A stretch of 64,000 nucleotides of DNA from Tupaia tana (GCA_026018925.1 JAKSZU010000165.1:361877-425876), one strand, 5' to 3'. Positions 26,601 through 41,600 are shown, counted from the stretch's first letter. Notes: generated from the letters alone by a model not told the origin. Program-made: numbers and translations.

Positions 26601-29600
26601 CTCACCGGTTTCCCTCTGCTATCCGGGATTTTTCCTTTTGATGCCCGGGGCAGTGGATAATAGCGACCTTCTTAGGGAGGTGTATAGCCTCCAGCAATTC
26701 CAAGATCTGTTATGTTTGATATCTTTACCAGCTGAGGTCAGTAAGCCTCGTTGTCTATAGATAGCTCCATGGACGTGGGCGGTAGCGAAGGCATACCGGC
26801 TATCAGTGTAAATATTTATGACCTTTCCCTCTGCCAGACGCAGGGCGTGAGTCAAAGCTATGAGCTCAGCTATTTGGGCTGAGGTTGCTTCGGACAAGCT
26901 ACTCACCCAGACTGTCTGGTCGCGTCTACAACAGCCGCCCCTGCCACCCTTTTACCTTCTATGATGTAGCTACTTCTGTCAGTGAACCAGGTCAGGTGGG
27001 CATTTGGTAGCGGCTGATCTTGGAGATCCCGTCGGGTTCTGGTTTCTTCCGCCCGGACTTCTTGGCAGGTATGGAAGACAGCCCCCTTGGCAGAGGTCTC
27101 TGGCAGCAGCGTGGCAGTGTTGAGAGTGACCGGGGGTCCAAACTGGACCCTGTCCTTGTCTAATAAGAGACTCTGGTAATGAGTCATATGAGCATTGTAC
27201 AGCCATTGGTCGGGGGGCTGCCGGATGATGCTCTCTAAAGCGTGGGGGTAATGACTAGTAATTTTTGTCCCATAGTCAATTTGTCAGAATCTCTTACCAG
27301 TGTCACCACAGCCGCTATCTATCTCAGGCAAGCCGGCCATCCCCCAGCCACTGGGTCCAGTTTTTTTTGAGAGATAGGCCACTGATCTTTTCCAAGGCCC
27401 TAAGGGTTGCATGGGTACCCCTCGGGCCACCCCATTTTTTTTCATCTACATATAGAGTGAAAGGTTTTGTCACATCAGGCAGGGTAAAAGCCGGGGCTGA
27501 TAGTAAGGCTCTTTTTATGTCATCAAAAGCCAGTTGTTGGTCAACGCCCCACTCGAAGGGGGTTCCCTCTTTAGTCAGTGGGTAAAGAGGAGCTGCCATA
27601 GTGGTGAACCCCGGTATCCATAGGCGGCAGAATCCCGCCATCCCCAAGAATTCTCGCACTTGCTGGGGCATGTAAGGAACAGGGATCTGGGTTACAGTCC
27701 ATTGTCTGGCTTCGGTGAGCCACCTCTTTCCACCCCTTAAAGTATAGCCCAAGTATGTTGCCTCTTGTTGACAGATTTGGGCCTTTTTAGCAGAGGCGCG
27801 ATACCCCAGGCGGGCCAGTTCTTCTAGCAGCAGTCCAGTGCCCTGCCGACATGTTTCTTCGGTTGCTCCTGTGAGCAACAAGTCGTCTACATACTGTAGG
27901 AGGGTTACCTCAGGGTGGCTGGCGCGGAAGTGTGTGAGGTCCTGATGGAGGGCTTTATCAAAAATAGTAGGCGAGTGTTGGAAACCCTGAGAAAGCCGGA
28001 TTTGACTTAATTGTTCCCTGATCTCAGTGTCCGGGTCCCTCCATTCAAAGGCAAATATATTCTGGCTGGAGGGGTGCAGTCACAGGCAGAAGAAAGCATC
28101 CTTTAAGTCTAAGACAGTATACCAGTCCCGTTCTGGAGGTAGAGAACTTAGCAGGTTATATGGATTAGGTACCGTGGGATGGATGTCCTGTACCCGCTTA
28201 TTGACCTCCCGCAAGTCTTGCACAGGGCGATAGTCACTTGAGCCGGGTTTTTTTACAGGCAGCAAGGGGGTATTCCAAGGTGACTGGCATTTTTTAAAGA
28301 ATACCCAGGTGTAGGAGGCGTTGTATGTGAGGCCTGATACCTTCTCTGTCTTCTTTGGTCATAGGGTATTGGCATAGTGCCACAGGGGTAGCTGTAGCTT
28401 TTAGTTCTATTAGTATTGGGGGCCTGTTGGTGGCTAACCCCATTCCAGCTGTCTCTGCTCAGGCTTTAGGATATTTTTGCAGCCAAGAATGAAGGGGGCC
28501 AGTGTTACTATCTTGACTTTCGAAAAGCCGGTGTTCATCTTGTAGGTGTACAGCTAGGACTAATGTCTGCCCATCTGGAGTAACCTTTGGACCCCGTGGG
28601 GTAAAATTAATCTGTGCCTCCATTTTGGTAAGTAAGTCTCTCCCAAGGAGGGGCGCTGGACATTCAGGAATGACCAAGAAGGAGTGGGTCACTAGGCCCC
28701 TCCTGAGGTCAACTGTTCTATTGGTGGTCCATGGATACTGCTGGTGCCCGGTTGCCCCTATGACCCAAGATTTTTTCTTGGAAAGTGGCCCCGACGGTGC
28801 CAGTAACACTGAGTTTTGGGCCCCAGTGTCAACTAAAAAATTAATTGGCTTCCCCTCCACTTTTAGAGTTACCCTAGGCTCGGGGAGAGGCTCCGAGCCC
28901 CGTCCCCCCTAGTCTGAGTCCTCGTGCAGGGCAAGTACTTCGGCCGGAGGGGGCGGCTGCACTTTGTTTTTTCTTGGCCCTTTTAGGACTGTCTTTTGCC
29001 CAATGTCCTTTTTTCTTTACAATAAGCACACTGGTCCTTGTCTAGTGGGATACGACCAGGCTTTGGTCCCTTGTTGGGGCCCCGTTCTTGTCCCCTTTCC
29101 CACACTACAGTGGCCAGGATCCGAGCTAGGTTTTTTTCTTGTCTTTTTTTCCTTTTTACTCTCTCTTTCCTCCCTTTCTTTTTCATTCCTCTGTTCTCTT
29201 TTTTTTTTTATTTCTCTTTTATAATATACTTTTACTGCTTCTTTAACTAAGTCCTGTAAAGAGAGATCCTGCAACCCATCGATTCTCTGGAGTTTTTCTT
29301 AATATCTAATGCTGATTGTCCAATGAAGGCCATAGCTATGGAGGCTCTCTGTCCCTCAGAAGCAGGGTCAAAAGGGGTAAACCACCTGAATGCCTCCATG
29401 AGACGCTCAAGAAACACGGACAGTGGTTCTGTAGCCCCCTGCATAACCTCTCTTACCTTAGCCAAATTAGTGGCGCGCCTGGCAGCCCCACGGAGGCTAG
29501 CCACTAGAATCTGGCGATAGACTGTCAGTTGCTCCCTACCTTCTGCCGTGTTGTAGTCCCAGTTGGGTCAAGAGAGAGGAAAAGCAGCCTCGATAAGGTT

Positions 29601-32600
29601 AGGAAGCTGAGTGGGACGTCCGTCAGCCCCTGGGATATTTTTTCTTGCTTCAAGTAAGACCCTCTCTCTCTCTTCGGTGGTGAAGAGAGTCTGCAGGAGA
29701 TGCTGGCAATCGTCCCATGTTGGCTGATTAGAGAACATTAGGGACTCAACCAGGCTGGTTAGGCGCTGGGGGTCCTCAGAGAAAGGAGGGTGGTTAGTTT
29801 TCCAGTTGTAAAGGTCAGAGGAAGAAAAGGGCCAATATTGGAGAGTCTGTAGGGGAGGTAGCCCCTCGTCGGTAGGCGAAGGTGGGGGCCCATAGGCCCG
29901 TAAGGGCAGTGCCACAGTGGTATCAGGAGACGGGAATGCGCAACGTTGACTCCTAGTGCCCTGAGCAGGCCCTAGTAGGACACCTTCAGAGGGGGCAGAA
30001 GGACCAAGTCTAACGTTAGGTGGCACTCCGGGGTCTCTGCGCCTTTCTTCATCTAGCAGAAGGGACGGGGGGTATGGGGGAGGGTTGTCTAGGAGAAGGA
30101 GGTTTTGGGTCTCTGGATAGATTTGCTTAGGACATTTGGTAAGGTCTATACCCTCTGGAGGGTTGGGGGACTGGGCCACCAGGACCTGAGGGGGGTTTGG
30201 ACGGGCCTGGGCAACCATGGTCGAACCCACGAAGGTGGGTTTTGGATCAGGTCTTGCCAAACGATGATGTACGGTTGCTGGTCCGGATGACTTCCTGGTC
30301 CTGGTCTCTTCTGAAAGACAATGTCTTTGACGGAACGGATAGCATTAAGGTCAAACGTGCCTTCGGGTGGCCACCCGACACCAAAGGTGGGCCACTCAGA
30401 GGCACAACATGTCTGCCAGAGTCCCTTTTTAATTTCTACAGACAGGTCGCGACCTCTTCCCTTCACTTCAGTCCAGTGTCTGAGAGTCAAATTTAAAGGA
30501 GTCACCACAGTCTGCCCCATCGTCAACGATTAGGTTAAGAGTACAGACAACAGAACAAAGAACAGGACAAGACAAACAGAAAGTAACTACCGATTTTTGT
30601 TTTCCACAATCTTAGGACAGATTCAGACGGGCACAGGCCAAAATATGTACCCGATCTGCACCCTTACCATAGGGGACGATCAGGTGTCCCTAATCCTCCT
30701 CCGCTCTTAGGTCGTCCCCTAGGGCTGCAGCCTGTGGTTCTCCCGGCATGTCTATCAACCACAGTTCAGCTATTTTACAATAGGCCAAACGGCTGCGGAA
30801 CCTGAAACAGACTATTGGGTACCACACCGAAACAAACAAGAAAGTCGACAAACAAACAGGGGTTTTTTTAGGCTTACCTCCAAGGCCGACGTTGTAGATG
30901 ACGGGTAGCCACGATATCCTGGACGAGCCCCCAAAATGTAAGGGCGCCGGCCGCCTGGCTTGGCACGCTTTCTGTCCAGAGGATATATGAACCCCAATCA
31001 ACCACAAGAGTTGGTTCTTGATGCAAAATGCAAGAGGTTTAATTTTTCCAGCCAGCTGGGGTCCAAGCAGACACCTGACACAGCAGGCCTGAGCGAGGGC
31101 CCCGTTTTTAGGGTTATAGGTCTTTTTATGAGCAGGAGAAGGTATGCGGAAGTTTAACGGGTAGTTCATTTCTAGGGGGAAGAGTGGCAGTCTTATGACA
31201 CACGTGCATGGGTTGTCTTTCTAGTTCCTTGTCCACATTCCATTTGCTCTGTTTCTGGAGGTTTGCATAATTAATTCTGTTGGGGCAGTTTATCACAAGG
31301 GCAGTTTATCACAAAGGCGTCCGGCAAAAGCAAAGGTTAAATTTTATCTCTACAGAGCAGAAAGGCATAGTTTAAATTTATTCTTACAATATATACATTG
31401 TTCTGGGCATATACAACTGTGTAGTGTTACAATTCTATATCCAAACTAGGAAAATTGACGGTATGTTAAATTCACTTTCAAGTACACAAAATGCAAAATA
31501 CAGATCATCTTCTTTACAAAAAAAAGAAGGGCAATTCATACTTTCCAAGGTAAGGTGCTCTGATTGCAAGGAGAACTAGGTCAGAGTAAAATTTTTGCAT
31601 TCCCTTTTGACTGTCACCAAATAATCAAAACATTTCCTTTTGTAGCATTAACAAAAATAAAATAAAATAAAATAAAAAATAAAACTACTCTGTGATGTGA
31701 ATCAACTGAATAACATTTAGAACGTTGCCCACTGACCTCACTAGCCCACTGGCAAATCCAACCAGCCCCCAGAAATGCTCTGGTGCAGTCTGCGATGGGT
31801 AAATGTCTAATACAGGATTCCTCACTTCTCTAGAAACAGAATCAGATCCCTGAATGGAAAAGCCTTGGTAAATTTAAGTTTATTACACATAACTTATAGT
31901 AATTATTTTTTAATCAACTGATGCCCTGCAGTTTTATGGTGTCCAAGATACTTGTACATAGGTCACTGGCGTACTTGGGAGGCCACATATTTTGCTCAAT
32001 ATTATATCTACATTTCACATTCAGAAACTTCAGGATGATTAGCTTAATTAATTTTTTTTAAATTTTTAACTCATTTGCCTTACCAGCAAGTTTTGTAAAT
32101 AACCCCTCTCCACCTCTTAATTTTAGTAAAAATTGAAAACAAACAAAAATACCTGAGAAGTCTGAATTTTAGTTAAACGACACCAACCTGGCATTCAACA
32201 GTGTTTATTAAAAAAAATGCATGAGTTGCTTTTTGTTTGTTTGTTTGTTTGTATTCAGGTCACATATGGTCCTTTTGATCCCATTCTTAGTGATAAAGAC
32301 CAATTTCCATCAGTTTATCAGATGGCCACCAAGGACAGCTCTTCGTCTTATGGAATCATCTTGTTGTTGCTGCATTTTGGCTGGACCTGGGTGGCACTCT
32401 ATGTATCTGATGATATGCAAGGGGAGCAGTTCCTCCAGGATGTAAAGGCAAAGATGACAGAAAAAAATATCTGTGTGGACTTTACAGAAAAGCTCCCTGC
32501 CACAAAAGGTGTCTTTTTATATCGTGACTTCAATGTTGTAAAGAGGATCAGAGTTTCATCTGCAAATGTGTGTATAATACATGGTGATGAGGGGAGTCTC

Positions 32601-35600
32601 CTGAGCATGAGATGGGAACAAAACTTTTATTTAATTTTGGGAAAGGTATGGATCATGAGAAATCTCTGTTCCTCAGACTTGAAAGATATATTTTATGATT
32701 TGAATTACAGGTCATACTCTTTACATGGAAGCCTTTTTCTTTCAAACCAGAAAAGGAATATTCCTGGCTTTAAAAAATTTCTCAAGACAGTCAACCCTTT
32801 CCAATACCCAGAAGATTTTTATTTCAGTAGGCTCTGGGTTTCCTTTTTTGGTTGCTCACTTACTGGGCCACTATGTAGCAAACTTGGAGACTGCCAACCA
32901 AATTCTTCCATTGAGTTTCTACCATTTAATTTTGACATGTTGACAATGTGTGACCCCAGCTATTTTATCTATCATGCTGTGCATGTGGTGGTCCAAGTTC
33001 TTTATAAGATGCTTCTGCAAAAAATAGAAATGGAATCTGAAGGAGAAGCAGACCAGCCTATTCTTCCCTGGCAGGTAAACATTCTTCACAAGCACCTGAT
33101 TATATTTGGAGGCATTTTCTTTTTTATTTTTAAAAAAAATATTTCTTCCGTAAGATGTGTGTTTTCACTAGAGAGACATATTGAGAGAGAGAAAAATCAT
33201 TCCCCAGAAGGTATGGCCACAACACAATCCTTTCTGCTTCATTCTCTTCCTGTGATTTGGGCACCTAGCATGATTTTCTACATTACAGGTCTGAGATTCA
33301 AACCATGGTCAGTCTTATGTCAGTCCTCCTTAACCATCACATCACCTCTGACCATGAAGTGTTTTTTTTTTTTTTTTGTTAATTTTTTTTATTAATCTTT
33401 TTCCCTTAGGTTAAGTGTGCTTACCACAAGGGAGAAAGACAGAAGAAAAGTGAAAATCACCTTCTAGGGAAATGGCCATGCTGCATACAGTCCCTCCTCT
33501 AGTCTCCTCTAGGGATTTTGGGCATGCTCACAGGCATGCCTGGCATGGTTTTCAAGCCTCTTGATCCAGAACTCAAACTTTGGTTGGTCATGTGGATGAG
33601 TCCTCCTAACCACCAAGCCATCTGCTTAGGTATATTTTTCTGTGGTACTGAAAAAGATTGTATATAGAGAATAAACATTTTTCTCTAAAGGGAGTTCTTC
33701 ATTAGTTGTACATGATTGATCCACTCTGTGTGTCTGTGTGTTCTCTGCGAATTGTCCTTTGAGGCTGGCCTCTTCCCATCAGCATCTTTCTCCTCTCTGT
33801 CCCCTCGACTTCACCATGTCTTCCCCTATCCTTGATTTTATAAAATGATGGAAAGAGAAAGTATGGAAAGTAGTCACAATAGAACCTTAACATAACTTAG
33901 AATGAAAAGAATTAAGGCGGACAAAATATTGGAAGAAATGATAGAATATTGTAAAGTCAGAATGACCATTTGGGGAGCATCTGAGCAGTTTTGCTCTTTT
34001 ACTGGCGTGGGTGATCTTCAGGTGTCTGCAGTTACTTATTGTGCCTGTCTTAATCATAATAGAATTAATTTTATTTTTTATTATACTGTGTTCAAAAATC
34101 ATGGAAGAAGAAACAGTGATCCAGCTTTAAAACACTGAACCACTTTTGATGCATACAGTCTCAGGATACCATACTTGTTTATAAATAAGTTTATATTTTA
34201 AATAAACACTAAATCATGGAACCAGCATGTGGCATCATGGTTAAGGCACTGGACTCTCACATGATTGACTGTGTTTTGAATCCTGGTCCTGGTGACTTGC
34301 TTTCTTACTTTCCCTCTGTCTCTTGTTCTCTGTCTCTCTTTGGTGGTACACACGCCATATAGAAAACCTAAAAAAAAAAAATTAATAAAATAAATAATTT
34401 AAGGAATATAAGCAAGTTCATTAGTTGTGTAAAACATCTTTATCAAAAGGAGACAATAAATTAGACAAATTTATTGAGAAAAACAAGTAAATATACATAC
34501 ATAAAAATAAAGATCAGAAATTTAGTTTCCATTTGAAATCTACTGTACTAACAATAACAACATTTGATTTGCTCTTTGAAAAAGTTTGAAGTTGACTCTT
34601 AGAAAAGCAAGTAGTTTTGTCAAAATGGTTACCTAGATATGTTAAAGATGAGAGTGCTTCCATTGTAAAAACTGAAAAGACCAGGGACCAGCAGTTGGCA
34701 TAATGGCTATGTCACTGGACTCCCATGTAGTTGACTGGGGTTAGAGTCCCAAACCTGGTGGCTTAAACTAACACTGTGGATGCGTGTGCATGCATGCCTA
34801 AGATCCTGAGAGGAGAATGGAGGAGAAGGGATTGCAGCGTGACCATCCCACTGGGGGATGATTTCTCGCTTTTTATCTCTTTCTATCTTGCTGGCGGGTG
34901 CATGCACCCTATAGCAAAAATCTCTCAAAAAAATGTAAAGACTGAAAGGACGGTTGTATATGCAATAAAAGTTAATTATTTTCTGCAAAAGAATTTCAAA
35001 TTAAAATAAATGTCTAACATGTTTTATTAAAAATCTCCTTAGTGAAGCCTACAAGTGGTACGGTTAAATTGCTAGACTCCCCCATGGCCGACTGGTTTGA
35101 GTCCTGTACCTGGCAGCTTGCTTTCTCATTTTTCTTCTCTCTCTCTCTCTCTCTCTCTCTCACCAGCACCCATGCCCTATTGCAAATTAAAAATAATGAT
35201 ATTAGATAAAATTAAATAAATAATTCTTCAAACACTAACTCTTTAGTGGGATAGATCTATGGTCTATTGACTAAGGCAGCTGAATTCCACATGGCCCAAT
35301 TCGAAGACCTTGAGGCCTCAAAAACATGCCAGGCATGTGTGCATGCATGCATTCTTAAAATCCCAAAAGAAAGAAGAAATGAAGACGAGATCACAGCTCA
35401 TTCCCCATGGGTGCAGTTCTTTTCTCATCTCTCATTTTCTCTCTATGTGTCTCTGGGAAGTTTACTTGCCCACCAGGAATAAAAACTTCTTTAGAATTTA
35501 AAAGTTTGGGGACCAGCAGTTAGTGTAATGGCTATGGCACTGAACTCCCATGTAGTCGACCAACTATGGCTCAAATCCTGGGCCTGGTGGCTTAAAATCA

Positions 35601-38600
35601 TGCCAGGCATGTGTGCATGTGTGCCCAAGATCCCAAGAGGAGAATGGAGAAAAAGAGATTGCGGCATGGCCATTCCCCACCCTACCCCCCAACCGAGGGT
35701 GATTTCTTGCTTTCTGTCTCTCTGTCTTTCTGGTGAGTGCATGCACCCTATAGCTAAAAGCTCTCCAAAAACAAAAAAAGAATTTAAAAGTTTGGGGACC
35801 TCAGATGGCATAATGGTTATGTCACTGGACTCTCATGTAGTTGACCATGGTTCAAATCTCGGATCTGGAGGCTTAAAACTCATTCCAGTGCTGTGTGCAT
35901 GCATGCCCTAAATCCCAAGAGGAGGATGGAGGAGAAGGGATTATGGCATGGCTATTACTCCTGTAGGCGATTTCTCACTTATTGTCTCTCTGTTTCTCTC
36001 TCTCTGGCAAGCACACATGCCCTATAGCATGAGTTTATATAACAAAAATCTTTCTAAATAAGAAATAATTTAAAAGTTTTAAATTTTTATATTTGTTACA
36101 AATTATTTCTTTTTATGTCACATGACAATAACACTTCTACCAAAAGAAGTCTAAAATAAAGATAAAAAACAAAACAGGTTTTTATCTTATTAAAAGTTTT
36201 ATTGAGGTGCAAATAGTATCCAAAATTGCACATATTTAATGTCCATTTTTGTATAAACTTGAAGAACTGTATACTTTTATACTACGCCTACCAGTATCAA
36301 GGATCTAAATCTTTTCATACATGAAGTGCATTTTAAAAGTTTTTCCTACAAGGGACCAGCAGGTGGCATAGTGGTCACAGTGCTGAACTCCCACATGGCT
36401 GACTGGTTCAAATCTAGAGCCTGGTGGCTTGCTTTCTCAGTTTCCCTCTCTCTCTGGTCAAATTTTAAAAATAGCAATAATAAGTAAAATTAAATAATTC
36501 TTTTTTTCCTACATGTGCATTTGTTAGGGAAAGACACGGAGGGAAAGTGAGAAATCACCGCCCATGAGGAATAGTCATGATGGAATATTTTCTCCATCTC
36601 TGTTTTTATCTGGAATTTGGGACATGCACACACATGGGTCCAGTCTTTTGTTTTCTTTTAAAATGATTATTTTATTTTATTTATTTATTTTTTTAAAAAA
36701 ATTGATCAGAGAGACACAGAGATAAAGGAAAAGGGAAAGTCAGAAAGCAAGCCATCAAGTCCAGAACTGAAACCACGTCAGCCATGAGAGAGTCCAATGC
36801 CTTAACCACCACGTCTCCTGTTGGCCCCATCCAGTGTGTTTTGTAGGCTGCAGATACAGGAACTAAGATGCTGGCTTAGAAATTTGTGATTCAGCCACTT
36901 TAATAACAGCACTAATTGGCTGAGCCCACGTGTCTACTTTATAAATGACCAAGATTAGTCTCTAATTAGTCCAAGCCAGGTTTTGTAAGTCTGAGTTTTA
37001 TGAAAGTCCATGTACAAATCACTCTCTGGGAAACATCCTAGAATTTTTCTTATGAGCTACAACAACTCCTTTATTGTTTTTAGGGAAAAAAAAGATTACA
37101 TTTCACATGACTACAGAACTGGTGACAACTCAATCCATATTGAGCTCCTACGAAAAAGCGGAGAGATGATAAAGTAGGATTACTTGATAGATATGTACTG
37201 TCAAACCTCTACATTTAATGCAGTCCTAATTTGTAAATCCTGCCTTTAATCCAGCTTCATCCATTTCTGAGGAAAAACCTGTTGGTAAATAGCATTGTGT
37301 ACAACAAGCCCTTGGATGAAAAAAGAAATACAATACAGTATGAAATCCACAATCTTGTGAGAATTTCTGATCACAGGATGCTGTTGATTAAGGTAAGAGA
37401 TTTCATCTACAGGAGCACCCAAGATCAAGGTGTGGTCATCAATGAAGAGATGATAAAATGGCCTGTTAGTTTCAAGGAGGTATGATGTCATTTCAATGTT
37501 AAATATATACAGAGGTATCTGAACAGAGTCCTGAAACAAATTTGTGTGACTACCCTTTTTAGTGTGCTGTTTTTGTTTTTGTTTTCCAATATTTTTATTT
37601 TTATTTACGTTTAATCACTATCCTTTTTACAGTGTACAGCACGAATTTTCCCTGCATGAGTACAGTGCATATCAGACAAGACAAAGACATTACAGTCTAC
37701 ATTATCATCAGCAAATAGCTTTTTATTTTTGTGGCAGTTATAGGTACTTCTTTTTCCTCTGTTTCCCTCCTTCCCTAATACCCACCCTCATATTATCCCT
37801 ATCCTTACTATCTGTAGTATCTACAGTTGCACCTCATGCTACTATACTTTCCAGTCTTTCAGTTTCTACTATAGAGTGCAGACATTCATGTATTTTATTT
37901 GGTTTTAATTTCTTTTATGCATTAAATCATTATACTTAGTTTGTAAAGTGAATTTTCCAACATGAATACATTCCACACCAATCTAGTTGGGGATACTATA
38001 TATGTTATCATCAATAAATAATAATCCATTTCTGTGTCCCATAACTGTCTTGCATTTCTATTGTTCTCCTTAATGTCTTTACTCACATTCTCCTCCTTCT
38101 CCCACCCCCTTCCCACACTAACTTGGCATTCAATTTGCTTTACACAGGGCCAGCAGATGCTGTGCTGGTAAAGGAGCTGAGTTCTCACATGGCTACTCAT
38201 GGTTTTGTGTCCTGGATCTGGTGACATGAAAATTATGCCTGGCATGTATATGTGTGTGCATGCCTAAAATTCTGAGAGGATAATGGGGGGAAAAGGTTTA
38301 AGGCATGACCAACCTCCTGAGGATTAATTTCTCACTTATTGTTTTCTGTTTGTATCTCTCTCTGGTGAAAGCAAATGACCTACAGCAGACAGCTAAAGAA
38401 AAATGAATTAAACTCTTGCCTCAGAGAAAATATAATTTATTTTTTTAAATCTGCCTTGTTATTCCTGACTTTATACTATGTGACTTTGCTTACATACATT
38501 CTTACTATAGGCAAACATCTGTTTTTTAATTGCTGATTTGTTTTCTTATGTTTGTTCAAGCAGCAGTCCAATTAAAATCAATGTGGTAATGGATATGCAT

Positions 38601-41600
38601 ACATAGTTGAACATTGTTTAATGAGAGAAATGCATTTTTTATTTAATTTTTATTGTAGATAGATTTTGAATTAGGGCATGTGTACTCGCCAGAGAGACAA
38701 AGAGATAGAAAGCTAGAAATTACCCCCCAGGTAGATGGTCATGCCACAATCCCTTTTCTTCCATTCTTCTCTCAAAATTTTGAGTTCACATGCACTTTCA
38801 CCCAGTAAGATTCAAGCTGCCAGATCTGGGACTGAAACTGCACTTAGCCATGTGGGAGTCCAACAACATAAACAGTGCGCCATCTGCTGGTCCCCAAGAA
38901 ATGCATTTTTAGGAAAGTTTGTCATTGTGTGAACATAATAGATTGCACTTACACAAACCTAGATGATATTGAACATTACACATAAAATTTATATGGCCTA
39001 ACCTATTATCTTATGGAACCACTATGATGTATGCTTTTCGTCATTGACTGAATTGTCTTCTATCTTTATAGAGCACTCAACTCTTTCACATATATGTCTA
39101 TATGTATGTGAAAGTGTGTATGTGAGTTTGTGTGTGTCTAAAAAAATTCCTGTATATATCCGGAAACCCTTTATCTTTTGTCAACAAAGTCCTTCTTACA
39201 TATTGATACTCTATAAACACAAGGAGAGTACAGATTAAAATACCATTTATGGGGATCAGCAGTTAGTGTAATGGCTATGTTGCTGGACTCCCATGTAGTT
39301 GACTGCAGTTCGAGTCCTGGACCTGGTGGCTTAAACTCATGCCAGGCATGTGTGCATGTGTGCCCAAGATCTCAAGAGGAGAATCAAGGAGAAAGAATTG
39401 CACTGTGGTCACTCCCCTGGGGGGGAGTGATTTCTCACTTTCTGTCTATCTCTCTCTGTCTTTCTAGTGAGCACATGCGCCCTATAGCAAAAACCTCTCC
39501 AAAGAAAAAAAATATATATACCATTCATGTTTGTGTAGATACCACTGTCATGTCCTCTTGTCATGTTGCATACCATTTTTAAAGAATTATTTATTTAATT
39601 TGTTATTTATTATTAGCCTTCTTCAATTTGACCAGAGACAGAGAGAAAGAGAGAGAGAGAGAGAGGCAGAATGTGAAAGCCAGTCAATAGATCTCCAGGG
39701 GTCAAACCATAGTTTGCCATATGAGAATCCAGTGCCTTTTCCACCCCACCACCTGCCAGCGTCTTGTATTATCATTCTTTGTTATACTAAACATCTCAAA
39801 GCATTGACTATAATCTCAGCCAATTAGATCAAACAGAAGATTTATACAACAGGGCCCAGAAGATCACATAGTAGTTACAATGTTGGACTCCCGCATGACT
39901 GACCACAGTTTGAGTCTTGGACCTGCTGTCTAGAAACTCATGCTCAGTGCATGTGCATGCATGCCCCACATCCTGGGAAGAGATGGAGGAGAATGGATTA
40001 TGATGTGGCCAATTCCCCTGTGGGCTAATTTCTCACTTTCCCTCTCACTGTCTCTGTTTCTTTCTCTCTCTCTCCTTCTCTCTCTCTCTCATGAGTGCAC
40101 ACACCCTAAGGCAAAACTCTTTTTAAAAAAGATTTATATAACAATCATGCTTCACACATGTATTGTGTTAATATATGAAAATCAGTGCTCTAACGTCAGA
40201 GTCCAGAAGTGGATTAAACACATTCTTATCATTTGGCTGGCACATGAGATTTAAGTTAACTTTTTATTGTGTAACTACATATCACATTAGATATTTTAAA
40301 ATCTAGAACCAAAAATCTTCTACACAACCAGATCTGAGGACCTAGTATAAATATTCTTGGGAACATAGCTTTTCAGAATATTTACCTTGTAAAACCTTCA
40401 TTGAGATTGTTTTGAAGATATTACATAAGGGAAAAGAATGACACAAGGGATTACTTTAGTTATGTATGGGGTACAGTAATTAGGTACCTTGGAGATATTA
40501 GACAAATAATACGTAAAGAGGACTGGCAGGTGACGTGATGTTTAAAGCACTGGACTCCTACACGGTTGACCACGGTTCTTGTCCCAAACCTGTGGCTTGC
40601 TTTCTCACTTTCCCTTTCTCTCTCTCTGTATTTCTGTTCAAATTTTAAAATAATAATAATAATAATAATAATAAATACAGTTAAATAAATAATTTTTACA
40701 AAAATTAAAAATAGTAATAATACATAAAGAACAAAGGGAAGCATACTAGTTCTTCATTACGAGTCTTTGTAAGGGCGGCCAAGAGGTAGCATAGTGGTTA
40801 AGTTCTGGACGCCCACATGGCTGACTGCAGTTTTGAGTCCTGGAACCAGAAACTTAAAACTCATGTCTGGCATATGTGCACGGTTGCCTCAAATCCTGAG
40901 ACGGCAATAAAGAATGGATTGCAGTGTGGATATCACACCAGGATTGTGTTTTGTTTTCTCACTTTCTCTGTCTCTCTAGAGACTGCATGTACCCTATAGC
41001 AAAAATCTCTCTCTAAAACAAAACAATTAAAAGAAAACCTAACTAATATCAATGTGATGAGATTTTAAATGATACACAGTGTTGAACTATTAAAGGCAAT
41101 AGTTTTCTCCAAAGTGGAGAAAAATAGAGACATCCCATCAAAACAGTTTATAACATATGATTATGACTAATGATTCTCTTTTCTGCTCAGACTCCTGAAT
41201 CTGTGTGTAGTCGCAGCTGTATTCCTGGATTTCAAAAACTTCCCCAAGAAGGAAGACCTGTTTGCTGCTTTATTTGTGTCTTGTGCCCAGAGTCAGGCAT
41301 TTCAAATCAAACAAGTATGAAATATATAACTACAATATCAGTCCCTACTATTGCTCAATAAAAATGAAACTGTTACTATCAGGAAAAAAAAAAAAATGGG
41401 GGCCAGAAGGTGATGTGGTAGTAAAGGCACTGTCCCATGTGGCCAATTATGGTTTAATTACCAATCCTGAATCTTGAGTCATACCATGTGCATGTGCATG
41501 TGTGCCCAAAATCTCCATAGCAGAAAGTAAAATAAGAGACTGTGGCAAGGCCATCTCCTTTGGAAGGTGATTTCTCACTTTCTATCTCTGCTGAACACAC

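Larger units (their letters stand above)
24240..31388 (-). mobile_element. Gammaretroviral provirus (class I ERV), antisense in V2R intron 2
   Basis: A complete insertion: two LTRs beginning TG and ending CA, exact 4-bp target duplication ATAT (24236-24239 and 31389-31392), tRNA-Pro-type primer site, then gag, pro-pol and env in order on the reverse strand. The 4-bp duplication, one-Cys-box gag, UAG between gag and pol, and Pro primer site are gammaretrovirus traits. All genes carry stops or frameshifts and env has a large internal deletion, so it cannot make virus by itself. The LTRs differ at about two dozen positions by eye, so it is not very recent. Confidence 0.95.

Noticed and set aside
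24240-31388. Replication-competent provirus
   Set aside because: gag, pol and env all carry stops or frameshifts and most of env is deleted.
33075-33395. Read-through of exon 3 past the donor
   Set aside because: The donor CAG|GTAAAC fits family exon length, and the extension is SINE sequence.
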